DNA of 64,000 nucleotides from Cupriavidus yeoncheonensis (GTDB lineage: Bacteria > Pseudomonadota > Gammaproteobacteria > Burkholderiales > Burkholderiaceae): assembly GCF_905397275.1 (NCBI RefSeq), contig NZ_CAJPUY010000013.1, positions 169,354 through 233,353 on the forward strand. The letters are read 5' to 3'. Each line of letters starts with the position of its first letter. The stretch's first letter is position 1. Position numbers and translations under genes: made by a program. This document shows positions 37,547 to 45,850 of the stretch, in pieces. The notes beneath the pieces are model-generated. The model was not told where the DNA came from. It worked only from the letters and a program-made list of their open reading frames with translations, and ran no database searches.

Positions 37547-38305
37547 TTACTTCAGGGTCTTTAGCCGGTTGGAGGCTGCCTGCGCGCCTTCGGTGCCCGG
37601 ATACTTGGCCACCACCTGTTCCAGCGTCTTGCGGGCCGCAGCCTTCTGGCCGGTTTCGAGCTGGTTGTTGGCGATGGCGATCATGGCATCGGGCGCCTTC
37701 GGGTGCGTGGGATTCCCCTGCAGCATGTTCTGCAGCACCGTGGTCGAGCCCTTGTAGTCGCGCTGCGCATAAAGCGAGTTGCCGAGCCAGTATTGCGCCA
37801 GCGGCAGGTACGGGCTCTGCGGATACTTCTTGGCGAACGCGGAGAAGGAATTGCCCGCGCTCTTGAAATCGCCGGCCTGGAACTGCTTGAGCGCGGCGTC
37901 ATACTCGGGCTTCTCGTTCGGCTGCACCAGGCCCTCGCGGCCTTCCACGGTGGCCTGCTGCGGCTCGAACTTCTTCAGACGCGCATCCAGGTCCGCGTAG
38001 TAGTCCTTCTGCTGCTTCTGCAGCGTATCCACCGTGTTCTGCAGCACCTCGTTCTGGCCGCGCAGCCGGGCGACCTCCTGGCGGAGGCCCTCCAGCTGGT
38101 TCTGCATATCGATCGTGGTGCGGCTGTTCTGCTCGATGCGCTGCGTGGCGGTCGCCTGGAAACCGTTGAACTGGTCACGCAGGGTGAGGACCGCGCGGCG
38201 CGCCTCGTCATCGTCGAACACACCGGCACGGGCCGGAGCAAGGGGCAGCATGGCTGCGCCCGAAACGGCGGCGAGCCACAACAGGGTGGAAACGCGTGCT
38301 TTCAT
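37547..38305 (-). CDS. cpoB: Tol-Pal system coordinator CpoB
   Basis: CpoB (YbgF) links peptidoglycan synthesis to outer-membrane constriction through TolA. The 252-residue product has a signal peptide (LLWLAAVSGAAMLPLAPARA), an N-terminal coiled coil (about residues 60-110, MQNQLEGLRQEVARLRGQ) that mediates trimerisation, and a TPR-like C-terminal half (YDAALKQFQAGDFKSAGNSF, YPQSPYLPLAQYWLG). It is the last gene of the operon, 23 bp after pal. Confidence 0.93.
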   Translation of the reverse strand: MKARVSTLLWLAAVSGAAMLPLAPARAGVFDDDEARRAVLTLRDQFNGFQATATQRIEQNSRTTIDMQNQLEGLRQEVARLRGQNEVLQNTVDTLQKQQKDYYADLDARLKKFEPQQATVEGREGLVQPNEKPEYDAALKQFQAGDFKSAGNSFSAFAKKYPQSPYLPLAQYWLGNSLYAQRDYKGSTTVLQNMLQGNPTHPKAPDAMIAIANNQLETGQKAAARKTLEQVVAKYPGTEGAQAASNRLKTLK

Positions 38306-38328
38306 GGATGGCCTGTACGCGGATCAGA

Positions 38329-38838
38329 TCAGTAGTTGATGTCGGCGCGGCGGTTCTCAGCCCAGGCAGCCTCGTCGTGGCCCGTTGCCTTCGGCTTTTC
38401 CTTGCCCAGGCTCACGGCTTCCATCTGGTTGTCGGGCACGCCCATGGTCGCCAGCGAACGGCGCACGGCCTCGGCACGCTTCTGGCCCAGCGCCAGGTTG
38501 TACTCGCTGGTGCCGCGCTCGTCGGTGTTGCCCTGGATCAGGATCTTGCGGCCCTTGTTGGTGCTCAGGTACTTGGCGTGATCGCCCAGCATGCCCTGGT
38601 AGTCCTGCTTGACGCTGTAGCTGTCAAAATCGAAGTACACGCTGCGCTTGGCCAGCGGGCTGTTCGGGTCGTTCAGCGGGTCGCGCGAGACGTCCACGGG
38701 CTGCACGGTGCGGGCGTCGGCGCCGGTACCCTTGTTTGCACCGGCATTGGCCGTGTCGTCCAGCTTCACGCCGGAGCTGCAGGCACCCAGGGCCAGCAGA
38801 GCGGCAACGGCAAGGGTTTTGGTCATCAGTTGGGGCAT
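38329..38838 (-). CDS. pal: Peptidoglycan-associated lipoprotein Pal
   Basis: A 169-residue outer-membrane lipoprotein. The lipobox is LALGAC, giving Cys20 as first mature residue. The OmpA-like domain (about 60-169) contains VYFDFDSYSVK, IQGNTDERGTSEYNLALGQKRAEAV, which bind peptidoglycan, and ends ENRRADINY. It interacts with TolB. It lies 23 bp after tolB. Confidence 0.97.
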   Translation of the reverse strand: MPQLMTKTLAVAALLALGACSSGVKLDDTANAGANKGTGADARTVQPVDVSRDPLNDPNSPLAKRSVYFDFDSYSVKQDYQGMLGDHAKYLSTNKGRKILIQGNTDERGTSEYNLALGQKRAEAVRRSLATMGVPDNQMEAVSLGKEKPKATGHDEAAWAENRRADINY

Positions 38839-38861
38839 GGCGAGAGACTCCTGTTATTGCG

Positions 38862-40226
38862 TTATTGCATGAAAGGACCCCAGGACGGCTCGCGGACATC
38901 GCCGGACTGGAGAGACAGAACCTGCCGGGTACGCCCGTCCGTGGACACCGCCGCCAGCACCGCGCGGCCGCCCACACGGGTGGCGTAAAGGATGTACTTG
39001 CCGTTGGCGGCAAAGCTCGGCGCTTCGTCATTCGACGTATCGGTCAGCGAGGTGACGTCGCCGTTGGTCAGGTCCTGCAGTTGCAGCTTGAAGCCGCCCG
39101 AACGCGTGATGTACGCCAGGTACTTGCCGTCCGGCGAAATCCGCGGGCTCACGTTGTAGCTGCCCTTGAAGGTCACGCGTTGCGCGCTGCCCGCTTCCTC
39201 GCCGCCTGCCGGCATGCGATAGACCTGCGGGGCACCGCCGCGGTCGCTGGTGAAATAGATGCTCTTGCCGTCAGGTGCATACTGCGGCTCGGTGTCGATC
39301 GCGCTGCTGCGGGTCAGGCGGCGGATGCCCGAACCATCGGCATTGACCTGGTACACCTGGGTATTGCCGTCGCGCGAGAGCGCCACGGCCAGGTGCTGGC
39401 CATCCGGCGACCACGACGGTGCGCTGTTGTTGCCCTTCTGGTTGGACACCAGCGTGCGCTTGCCCGTGGCCAGGTCGTGCACGTACACCACCGGCTTCTT
39501 GGCCTCGAACGAGACATAGGCCACGCGGCGGCCGTCCGGCGACCACGACGGCGAGATGATCGGCTCGTTGCTGGTCAGCGCGACCTGCGAATTCTGGCCG
39601 TCCGAGTCGGAGATCAGCAGCTGGTAGCGGCCGCCGACGCGCGACACGTAGGACAGGCGCGTGGCAAACACGCCGCGCTCGCCGAGCAGCTTCTCGTAGA
39701 TGTAGTCGGCGATCTTGTGGGCCGTCACGCGCAGCTGGCCCTGGTTGACGTTGTACGCGAGGCCACCCAGGCTCTGACCCTTGACGGTGTCGTACAGGCG
39801 GAAGCGCACTTCGTACTGGCCGTTGCCCGAAGGCGTCACGCTGCCGGCGACGAAGGCGTCGGCACCGCGGCCCTTCCAGCTGCCGAGATCGACATTGGCC
39901 GACTCGGCCACCGTGGCGCCGCCCGGATCAACGTTGCGGAAACGGCCGCTGCGCGCGAGGTCGCTGCGGATGATCGCGGTCAGATTCTGCGGGGCCTGCG
40001 CCTCGCCCTGGAAATTTGCCGTTGCAACCGGGAACTGGCTCGAACCGACCCCGGAGATCTCAACGTTCAGTTGCGCCTGTGCGACGCCGGCGGACAAGGC
40101 CAGCGCGGCGGCCAGCCAGACCATCAGGGCGTGGCGGCCGCTGAGCCGGTTCGCCGCCCGGGTTGCGGCCTGGTTTGCTTGGTGCCGCTTCGCGGACAGC
40201 CAGTTGGGGGCCCAAAGCTTTCGCAT
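38862..40226 (-). CDS. tolB: Tol-Pal system protein TolB
   Basis: TolB is a periplasmic beta-propeller that binds Pal and TolA. The 454-residue product has an unusually long n-region (about 33 residues) before the hydrophobic signal ([19 protein letters not shown]). It continues with the N-terminal domain ([16 protein letters not shown]) and a propeller of repeated DGQ/PSWSPDG blades, such as [24 protein letters not shown] lies a few bases before ATG 40226 and supports that start over the internal Met35. A 199-bp gap separates it from tolA. Confidence 0.95.
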   Translation of the reverse strand: MRKLWAPNWLSAKRHQANQAATRAANRLSGRHALMVWLAAALALSAGVAQAQLNVEISGVGSSQFPVATANFQGEAQAPQNLTAIIRSDLARSGRFRNVDPGGATVAESANVDLGSWKGRGADAFVAGSVTPSGNGQYEVRFRLYDTVKGQSLGGLAYNVNQGQLRVTAHKIADYIYEKLLGERGVFATRLSYVSRVGGRYQLLISDSDGQNSQVALTSNEPIISPSWSPDGRRVAYVSFEAKKPVVYVHDLATGKRTLVSNQKGNNSAPSWSPDGQHLAVALSRDGNTQVYQVNADGSGIRRLTRSSAIDTEPQYAPDGKSIYFTSDRGGAPQVYRMPAGGEEAGSAQRVTFKGSYNVSPRISPDGKYLAYITRSGGFKLQLQDLTNGDVTSLTDTSNDEAPSFAANGKYILYATRVGGRAVLAAVSTDGRTRQVLSLQSGDVREPSWGPFMQ

Positions 40227-40425
40227 GCTGCTCCTCAGTCGATTTCAGGTTTCGTCGGGCACGGCAGGCAGACAGCGGAACAGGCGTCGATGCGCATGGC
40301 GCATATCCGTTCCGCGTGCGCATCGCACGCTGCCGGCCGCGTCGGGCAACCTGTCATGGTAGCGGTGGGACTGGCACCGGTTAATGAAGGTTGCATTATG
40401 TTGCAAGTCATGGCGCCTGGGTCAC

Positions 40426-41544
40426 TTAGTCCTTGGGACGGAAAGTGATCGTGAAGCTCGCAGGCGCCTTGCCGTTCTCGTCGCGCGGCAGCGGGTCCGA
40501 GCGCTCGACGGCGCGCAGCACGGCGTTATCCCAGGCCGAATTGCCACTGGGCTTGCTCAGCCGCGCCGACATCAGCGAGCCGTCCGGCGCAAGCTGCACG
40601 GACACCACGGCGGTCGGGTTGCCCGGCGCGTCTTCCGTGAACACGATGTTGGGCTTGACCTTGCGGCGCACGCGATCGGCATAGCCCGACGACGCCTTGC
40701 CGCCGCCGCCAGCGCCCGCACCGGCAGCACTACCCACACCGCCGCCGCCCTGGCCACCGGCGCCGCCGCCGGCCATGGCCTGCAGTCGCGCGAGTTCACC
40801 CTTGCGCTGCGCATTGGCCGCGGCTTCGCGCCTGGCCCTGGCGTCGGCGTCCGCCTTGGCCTTGGCTTGCGCTTCCGCCTTCGCCTTGGCATCCGCTTCC
40901 GCCTTGGCCTTGGCTTCGGCTTTCGCGTCGGCCTTGGCCCTGGCATCCGCCTCGGCCTTGGCTTTCGCCTGCGCGTCGGCCTTGGCCTCGGCATCCGCTT
41001 TCGCCCGGGCCTTGGCATCGGCTTCCTTGCGTTCGCGCTCGGCTTGCTCGCGGTGCTGCTGCTCCTGCTGGGCGGCCTTCTTCCTTGCGTCGTCCTTGCG
41101 TTGCGCCTCCTGGCGCTCGGCTTCCTTGCGCTCCGCCTCTTTACGCTCGGCTTCCTTGCGTGCGGCGTCCTTGCGCGCAACCTCTTCGCGCGCGGCCTGC
41201 TCGGCGGCGCGGCGCTTCTGGCGCTCCAGCGCGATATCGGCGTCTTCCTCGACCTTGCTCTTGACCTCGGGCGCCGGCGGCACAGGGCGCGGCTGGACCA
41301 CCGGCTCGGGTGGTGCGGGCGGCGCGGGCGGCGGTGCGGTGGTGGCGGGAATCTCGTCCCAGAGCTCCGCTTCGGAGCCGACCGGGGTGCTGCTCTGCCA
41401 ATGCACGCCGTAGTACAGCACGATGCCGAGCAGCAGGTGCATGAAGAGCGCGAGCACGAAGGAACGCAGGGTTCCCCGCTCCTTCACCGGCTGGTAAGGA
41501 AAGGCGGCAGCGATCGTCATGGGGCGCGGCATTCGGACAGGCAT
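40426..41544 (-). CDS. tolA: Tol-Pal system protein TolA
   Basis: TolA couples the TolQR motor to the outer membrane. The 372-residue product has one transmembrane anchor (about residues 28-46, FVLALFMHLLLGIVLYYGV), a proline-rich linker, a long Ala/Lys/Glu/Asp repeat helix (about 100-255) and a compact C-terminal domain (YADRVRRKVKPN onwards). The highly repetitive middle is typical. A start at the in-frame ATG 41520 is equally possible, as neither has a clear ribosome binding site. Confidence 0.92.
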   Translation of the reverse strand: MPVRMPRPMTIAAAFPYQPVKERGTLRSFVLALFMHLLLGIVLYYGVHWQSSTPVGSEAELWDEIPATTAPPPAPPAPPEPVVQPRPVPPAPEVKSKVEEDADIALERQKRRAAEQAAREEVARKDAARKEAERKEAERKEAERQEAQRKDDARKKAAQQEQQHREQAERERKEADAKARAKADAEAKADAQAKAKAEADARAKADAKAEAKAKAEADAKAKAEAQAKAKADADARARREAAANAQRKGELARLQAMAGGGAGGQGGGGVGSAAGAGAGGGGKASSGYADRVRRKVKPNIVFTEDAPGNPTAVVSVQLAPDGSLMSARLSKPSGNSAWDNAVLRAVERSDPLPRDENGKAPASFTITFRPKD

Positions 41545-41563
41545 CTCACGCAGCAGGCGCGTT

Positions 41564-42001
41564 CTACTTGGACTTCACCATCAGGCCGACACGCTTGATG
41601 CCGTCGGCCTTGAGCACGGACATGACGTCAAGCACGGACTCGTACTTGACGGCCCGGTCGGCGGCAATCACCACCGGCTGGTCCGGGTTCTCGTTCTGGC
41701 GCTGGTGCACGAAATCGAGCAGGCCGTTCTTGTCGAGCTTGCGCTCGAATGAATTGCCGGCGTTGTCCTTGCCGCTCGCGGTCAGCGCACCGTCTTCATG
41801 CACGGTCACGACGATCGGCGGCGCCTTCTGTTGCGGCGTGGCGTTGGCCACGGTCGGCAGGTCGACGACGGCGGGGCTGACGATCGGTGCCGCCACCATG
41901 AAGATGACCAGCAGCACGAGCATCACGTCGATATATGGCACGACGTTGATCTCGGCACTGGCCCGGCGGCGTGATCCGCCGCGGCGCTGAATGGCTGCCA
42001 T
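41564..42001 (-). CDS. tolR: Tol-Pal system motor protein TolR
   Basis: A 145-residue ExbD/TolR protein with a short basic N-terminus, a single membrane helix containing the proton-channel Asp (EINVVPYIDVMLVLLVIFMV), and a periplasmic domain. With TolQ it forms the proton-driven motor. It lies 26 bp after tolQ and 20 bp before tolA. Confidence 0.95.
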   Translation of the reverse strand: MAAIQRRGGSRRRASAEINVVPYIDVMLVLLVIFMVAAPIVSPAVVDLPTVANATPQQKAPPIVVTVHEDGALTASGKDNAGNSFERKLDKNGLLDFVHQRQNENPDQPVVIAADRAVKYESVLDVMSVLKADGIKRVGLMVKSK

Positions 42002-42027
42002 TGCTGGGCTCCTGGGCGTTCAGTCGG

Positions 42028-42711
42028 TCAGCGGGTCTGCCGCTGCAGGATGTTCAGGAATTCTTCCATGAAGCTTTCGAACCGGATCGCCAGACGGTCG
42101 ATCTCGGTGGCGTAGCGGTTATAGGCGATCACGGCCGGAATCGCCGCGAACAGGCCGATTGCGGTGGCCACCAGCGCTTCGGCGATGCCGGGAGCCACCG
42201 ATGCCAGCGTCGCCTGCTGCACATTCGACAGGCCACGGAAGGCGTTCATGATCCCCCACACGGTACCGAACAGGCCGATATAGGGACTGACCGAGCCGAC
42301 CGAGGCCAGGAACGGCAGGTGCGATTCGAGCACGTCCATTTCGCGCTGGTAGGCCGCGCGCATGGCGCGGCGGGCGGCGTCGAGCAGCGCGCTCGCTTCA
42401 TTGCCGCGCTCGCGCGCCTTGAGGAACTCGCCCATGCCCGATTCGAAGATCCGTTCGAGCGCGCCCGTGTTGTGCCGGTTGTTCACCGCACTGTTATATA
42501 GCGCCTGCAGGTCGCCGCCGGCCCAGAAGTCGCGCTCGAACACTTCCGTCTGCGTGCGCGCCGAGCGTAGCGCCAGGTGCTTGCGGAAGATATACGTCCA
42601 GGAGAACAGCGACATGACGAGCAGCAGCGCCATGACGGCCTGTGCGAGCAGGCTGGCGTGCATCACCAGCGTAATGATCGACAGGTCTTGCGTGACGGTC
42701 ACGGGATTCAT
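42028..42711 (-). CDS. tolQ: Tol-Pal system motor protein TolQ
   Basis: A 227-residue MotA/ExbB/TolQ protein with three membrane helices (about 17-38, 133-157 and 169-190) and landmarks LASVGSVSPYIGLFGTVWGIM and GIAEALVATAIGLFAAIPAV. Start 42711 gives the usual N-terminus and overlaps the ybgC stop codon (ATGA). Upstream in-frame codons belong to ybgC sequence. Confidence 0.96.
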   Translation of the reverse strand: MNPVTVTQDLSIITLVMHASLLAQAVMALLLVMSLFSWTYIFRKHLALRSARTQTEVFERDFWAGGDLQALYNSAVNNRHNTGALERIFESGMGEFLKARERGNEASALLDAARRAMRAAYQREMDVLESHLPFLASVGSVSPYIGLFGTVWGIMNAFRGLSNVQQATLASVAPGIAEALVATAIGLFAAIPAVIAYNRYATEIDRLAIRFESFMEEFLNILQRQTR

Positions 42712-43112
42712 CGGGCGGTCTTGATGGTTGCCAGAACAGGGGCGGGAATGGGAGACGGACGGAAAGTGCTTCGATCGACACAACCAACGCGAATCTGGCC
42801 GCTGGCGAGTATGGTCTCGCCGCGCCAGGCCTCTTGCGCGAACTGCACCGAGGCCGGTCCTACGCGTTCGATGCGCGTGCGGATCTCAAGCTGGTCGTCG
42901 AGCCGGGCGGGCGCATTGTAGTCCACTGCCGTGCTGCGGACGATAAACACCACGCCGGCCTCATCGGCCAGCGCCTGCTGTTCGACACCAAGCGAGCGCA
43001 GCCACTCGGTTCGGGCGCGCTCGAAGAACTTGAGATAGTTGGCGTAGAACACTACGCCGCCAGCGTCGGTGTCTTCCCAGTACACCCGCAGGGTCCAGAC
43101 AAAGTTTGTCAT
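42708..43112 (-). CDS. ybgC: Acyl-CoA thioesterase YbgC
   Basis: A 134-residue hot-dog fold thioesterase, first gene of the tol-pal operon. WTLRVYWEDTDAGGVVFYANYLKFFERARTEWL carries the catalytic Asp (landmark DTDAGG). It hydrolyses acyl-CoA or acyl-ACP thioesters and is usually tied to phospholipid synthesis at the membrane. Start 43112 (MTNFVW) matches the family; the longer frame to 43319 is not conserved. It overlaps tolQ by four bases. Confidence 0.94.
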   Translation of the reverse strand: MTNFVWTLRVYWEDTDAGGVVFYANYLKFFERARTEWLRSLGVEQQALADEAGVVFIVRSTAVDYNAPARLDDQLEIRTRIERVGPASVQFAQEAWRGETILASGQIRVGCVDRSTFRPSPIPAPVLATIKTAR

Positions 43113-43495
43113 GGCCGCGATTGTAACGGACAGCGAGACGGCTTCGGTGTTAACCCGCAGGACGAGTTTGCAACAGCAAGTTGCGGGCCGCCCGGGGCCT
43201 GGCGTTGCGGGCCATGGGTCGCGGCTTGCGGCGAATCCCCGCCTCACGCTAAACTGCGCCCAACCATTCCATCTTGCGCGACTGGCGATGTCAGTGGGTA
43301 CTACCACGAGGAAGCGCAAGTTCTCTGGCGTGAAGTTTCAAGCGCCTGCCGCTCGCCTGGGCAGCGAATGGGAAGCAGGGTGCGCCCTGCACCGACGGTT
43401 CGTTGTGTTCCGCCGGTGCCGGCCGCCAACCGCTTTCCCCGCGCGCCCTACCCCGATGCAGTAATCGGATTCCCTTTTTTCAGACGAGTTTCGCC
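43113..43495. other. 383-bp intergenic region between ybgC and glyA
   Basis: It holds the divergent promoters of the tol-pal operon and glyA. I see no convincing gene. Several hairpins are possible on the glyA side, for example GCAGGG-TGCG-CCCTGC near 43376-43391. The region CTGGCGTGAAGTTTC through CGACGG could be a structured leader, but I could not match it to a known riboswitch class. A T-run (CCTTTTTTC) lies about 20 bp before the glyA start. Confidence 0.5.
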
Positions 43496-44743
43496 ATGTT
43501 CGAACGCAGCCGCTATACGATCGACCAGATCGACCCCGAGGTCTTTGCCGCTATCCAGAAGGAAAACCAGCGCCAGGAAGACCACATCGAGCTGATCGCC
43601 TCCGAAAACTACACCTCGCCGGCCGTGATGGCCGCGCAGGGCTCGCAACTGACCAACAAGTACGCCGAAGGTTATCCCGGCAAGCGCTACTACGGTGGCT
43701 GCGAGTACGTCGACATGGTCGAGCAGCTCGCCATCGAGCGCGTGAAGGAGCTGTTTGGCGCCGAAGCCGCCAACGTGCAGCCGAACTCGGGTTCGCAGGC
43801 CAACCAGGGCGTGTACTTCGCCGTGCTGAAGCCGGGCGACACCATCATGGGCATGAGCCTGGCCGAAGGCGGTCACCTGACCCACGGCATGGCGCTGAAC
43901 ATGAGCGGCAAGTGGTTCAACGTGGTCAGCTACGGCCTGAACGCGCAGGAAGACATCGACTACGACGCGCTGGAAAAGCTGGCCCACGAAAAGAAGCCGA
44001 AGCTGATCATCGCCGGCGCCTCGGCCTTCGCGCTGCGCATCGACTTCGAGCGCATCGGCAAGGTCGCCAAGGCGATCGGTGCCTACTTCATGGTCGACAT
44101 GGCCCACTACGCCGGCCTGATCGCCGCGGGCGTCTACCCGAACCCGGTGCCGCACGCCGACTTCGTCACCACCACCACGCACAAGAGCCTGCGCGGCCCG
44201 CGCGGCGGCGTGATCCTGATGAAGGCCGAGCATGAGAAGGCCATCAACTCGTCGATCTTCCCTGGCATCCAGGGCGGTCCGCTGATGCACGTGATCGCGG
44301 GCAAGGCGGTGGCGTTCAAGGAAGCGCTGACGCCGGAATTCAAGGCTTACCAGGAACAGGTGGTCAAGAACGCCGCCGTGCTGGCCGAAACGCTGATCGC
44401 GCGCGGCCTGCGCATTGTCTCGGGCCGCACCGAAAGCCACGTGATGCTGGTCGACCTGCGCGCCAAGAACATCACCGGCAAGGAAGCCGAGCGCATCCTG
44501 GGCGAGGCGCACCTGACCGTGAACAAGAACGCCATTCCGAACGATCCGGAAAAGCCGTTCGTGACCTCGGGTATCCGCGTCGGCTCGCCGGCCATGACCA
44601 CGCGCGGCTTCAAGGAAGAAGAAGCGCGCATCGTCGGCAACCTGATCGCCGACGTGCTGGACAACCCGCACGACGCCGGCAATATCGCCAGCGTGCGCGA
44701 GCAGGTGTCGGCGCTGACCAAGCGTTTCCCGGTCTACGGCTGA
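43496..44743 (+). CDS. glyA: Serine hydroxymethyltransferase
   Basis: GlyA interconverts serine and glycine and charges tetrahydrofolate with one-carbon units. The 415-residue PLP enzyme has [46 protein letters not shown], and the PLP lysine K230 in [15 protein letters not shown]. It ends in PVYG. Start 43496 gives the standard N-terminus MFERS. It is followed by a GNRA-capped hairpin (44754-44773) and nrdR. Confidence 0.97.
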   Translation: MFERSRYTIDQIDPEVFAAIQKENQRQEDHIELIASENYTSPAVMAAQGSQLTNKYAEGYPGKRYYGGCEYVDMVEQLAIERVKELFGAEAANVQPNSGSQANQGVYFAVLKPGDTIMGMSLAEGGHLTHGMALNMSGKWFNVVSYGLNAQEDIDYDALEKLAHEKKPKLIIAGASAFALRIDFERIGKVAKAIGAYFMVDMAHYAGLIAAGVYPNPVPHADFVTTTTHKSLRGPRGGVILMKAEHEKAINSSIFPGIQGGPLMHVIAGKAVAFKEALTPEFKAYQEQVVKNAAVLAETLIARGLRIVSGRTESHVMLVDLRAKNITGKEAERILGEAHLTVNKNAIPNDPEKPFVTSGIRVGSPAMTTRGFKEEEARIVGNLIADVLDNPHDAGNIASVREQVSALTKRFPVYG

Positions 44744-44753
44744 TGCCGCGCAA

Positions 44754-44773
44754 GGCCGCCCGCGAGGGCGGCC
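44754..44773 (+). terminator. GNRA-capped hairpin after glyA
   Basis: GGCCGCCC-GCGA-GGGCGGCC forms a perfect 8-bp stem with a GCGA tetraloop, 11 bases after the glyA stop. There is no T-tract, so it is more likely an RNA-stability or processing hairpin between glyA and nrdR than a strong terminator. Confidence 0.45.
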
Positions 44774-44886
44774 GGCAGCCCCGCAGGCGCGCCGTCGTGC
44801 CGCTTGCGGGCCTCGCCAACCCACCCTGTTGCCACAGAAGGACAAGATACCAAGGCGACGGGGCTCAAATCTGAAGGTGGTCAGGC

Positions 44887-45351
44887 ATGAAATGCCCCTT
44901 TTGCGGACATTCCAATACCCAGGTGCTCGACACGCGCATGTCGGAAGACGGCGACACCGTGCGCCGGCGCCGCCGCTGCGAAGCCTGCGACCGCCGCTTC
45001 ACCACCTACGAACGGATCGAACTGTTCTTCCCGGCCATCGTCAAGAAGAACGGCTCGCGCGTGGACTACAGCCGCGCCAAGCTGAAGGATTCGATGCGCC
45101 TGGCGCTGCGCAAGCGCCCGGTTTCCGCCGAAGCCATCGATGAAGCCATCACCCGCATCGAAGAGAAACTGCTGGCGCTGGGCGAGAAGGAAATTCCGAG
45201 CAGCCAGGTCGGTGAACTCGTCATGCGCGAACTGCGCAAGCTCGACAAGATCGCCTATATCCGCTTTGCTTCGGTGTACCGGAGCTTCGAGGACGTCGCC
45301 GAGTTTTCCGACGTGCTGGCCGAAGTGACGTCGGGCAACAGCAAGCGCTAG
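44887..45351 (+). CDS. nrdR: Transcriptional repressor NrdR
   Basis: NrdR represses ribonucleotide reductase genes when ATP/dATP occupy its cone domain. The 154-residue product has the zinc ribbon ([22 protein letters not shown] then [15 protein letters not shown]) and the ATP-cone ([15 protein letters not shown] onward). Length is typical. It lies 143 bp after glyA, a common neighbour in beta-proteobacteria, and ends 10 bp from the convergent pilE. Confidence 0.97.
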   Translation: MKCPFCGHSNTQVLDTRMSEDGDTVRRRRRCEACDRRFTTYERIELFFPAIVKKNGSRVDYSRAKLKDSMRLALRKRPVSAEAIDEAITRIEEKLLALGEKEIPSSQVGELVMRELRKLDKIAYIRFASVYRSFEDVAEFSDVLAEVTSGNSKR

Positions 45352-45361
45352 CGCCACGCGC

Positions 45362-45850
45362 TCAGCGTTCCCAGCAGTTCTGCAGGTACGCCGCCGGGTT
45401 CGCGCCGACGGTATTCAGCCGCGTGCCGGTCTGGTCCAGCGTGTAGGTACCGCAGGCATCGGCGGCATCCACGGGAACGGCTTGCAGGACATAGCCATTT
45501 GCGGTCAGCGAGTTGGCCACGAGCGAGACGTTGTAGCGCACGTTCGCGCTGTCGCGCGGCGACGTTCTCAGGGCCGCCGGCAATGCAAAGGCCGTTCCGC
45601 CCGCGTCCTGGTTATAGCGGCCGTTGACCGAGCGGAACCGCTCCAGCAGTTGTGCCGCCTCCGTCATCATGCCGCGCGCGTCGGCCCGGTAGCCGCGGCG
45701 CACGTACTCCGTATAGTTGGGAATGGCGATCGCGGCAAGGATGCCGAGGATGGCCACCACCGCCATCAGTTCCATCAGCGTCATGCCCCGCGTCAGTCCG
45801 GCCCGGCTGACGCCGGCATGTCGAAGGCGCGGCGAAGTTCGTGCGTTCAT
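45362..45850 (-). CDS. pilE: Type IV minor pilin PilE
   Basis: A 162-residue prepilin. The leader ends at Gly22, with processed N-terminus MTLMELMAVVAILGILAAIA (Glu at +5), so PilD would cleave and methylate it. The C-terminal domain is short and has two Cys (DACGTY and LQNCWER) that can form the D-region disulfide. Last gene of the leftward minor-pilin operon; the ATG overlaps the pilY1 stop (ATGA). It is more like a minor pilin (PilE) than the major PilA by its context. Confidence 0.9.
   Translation of the reverse strand: MNARTSPRLRHAGVSRAGLTRGMTLMELMAVVAILGILAAIAIPNYTEYVRRGYRADARGMMTEAAQLLERFRSVNGRYNQDAGGTAFALPAALRTSPRDSANVRYNVSLVANSLTANGYVLQAVPVDAADACGTYTLDQTGTRLNTVGANPAAYLQNCWER

Noticed and set aside
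40660..41250. Tandem DNA repeats in tolA
   Set aside because: The repetitive sequence is explained by the Ala/Lys/Asp/Glu helix of TolA; it is not a separate repeat element or CRISPR-like array.
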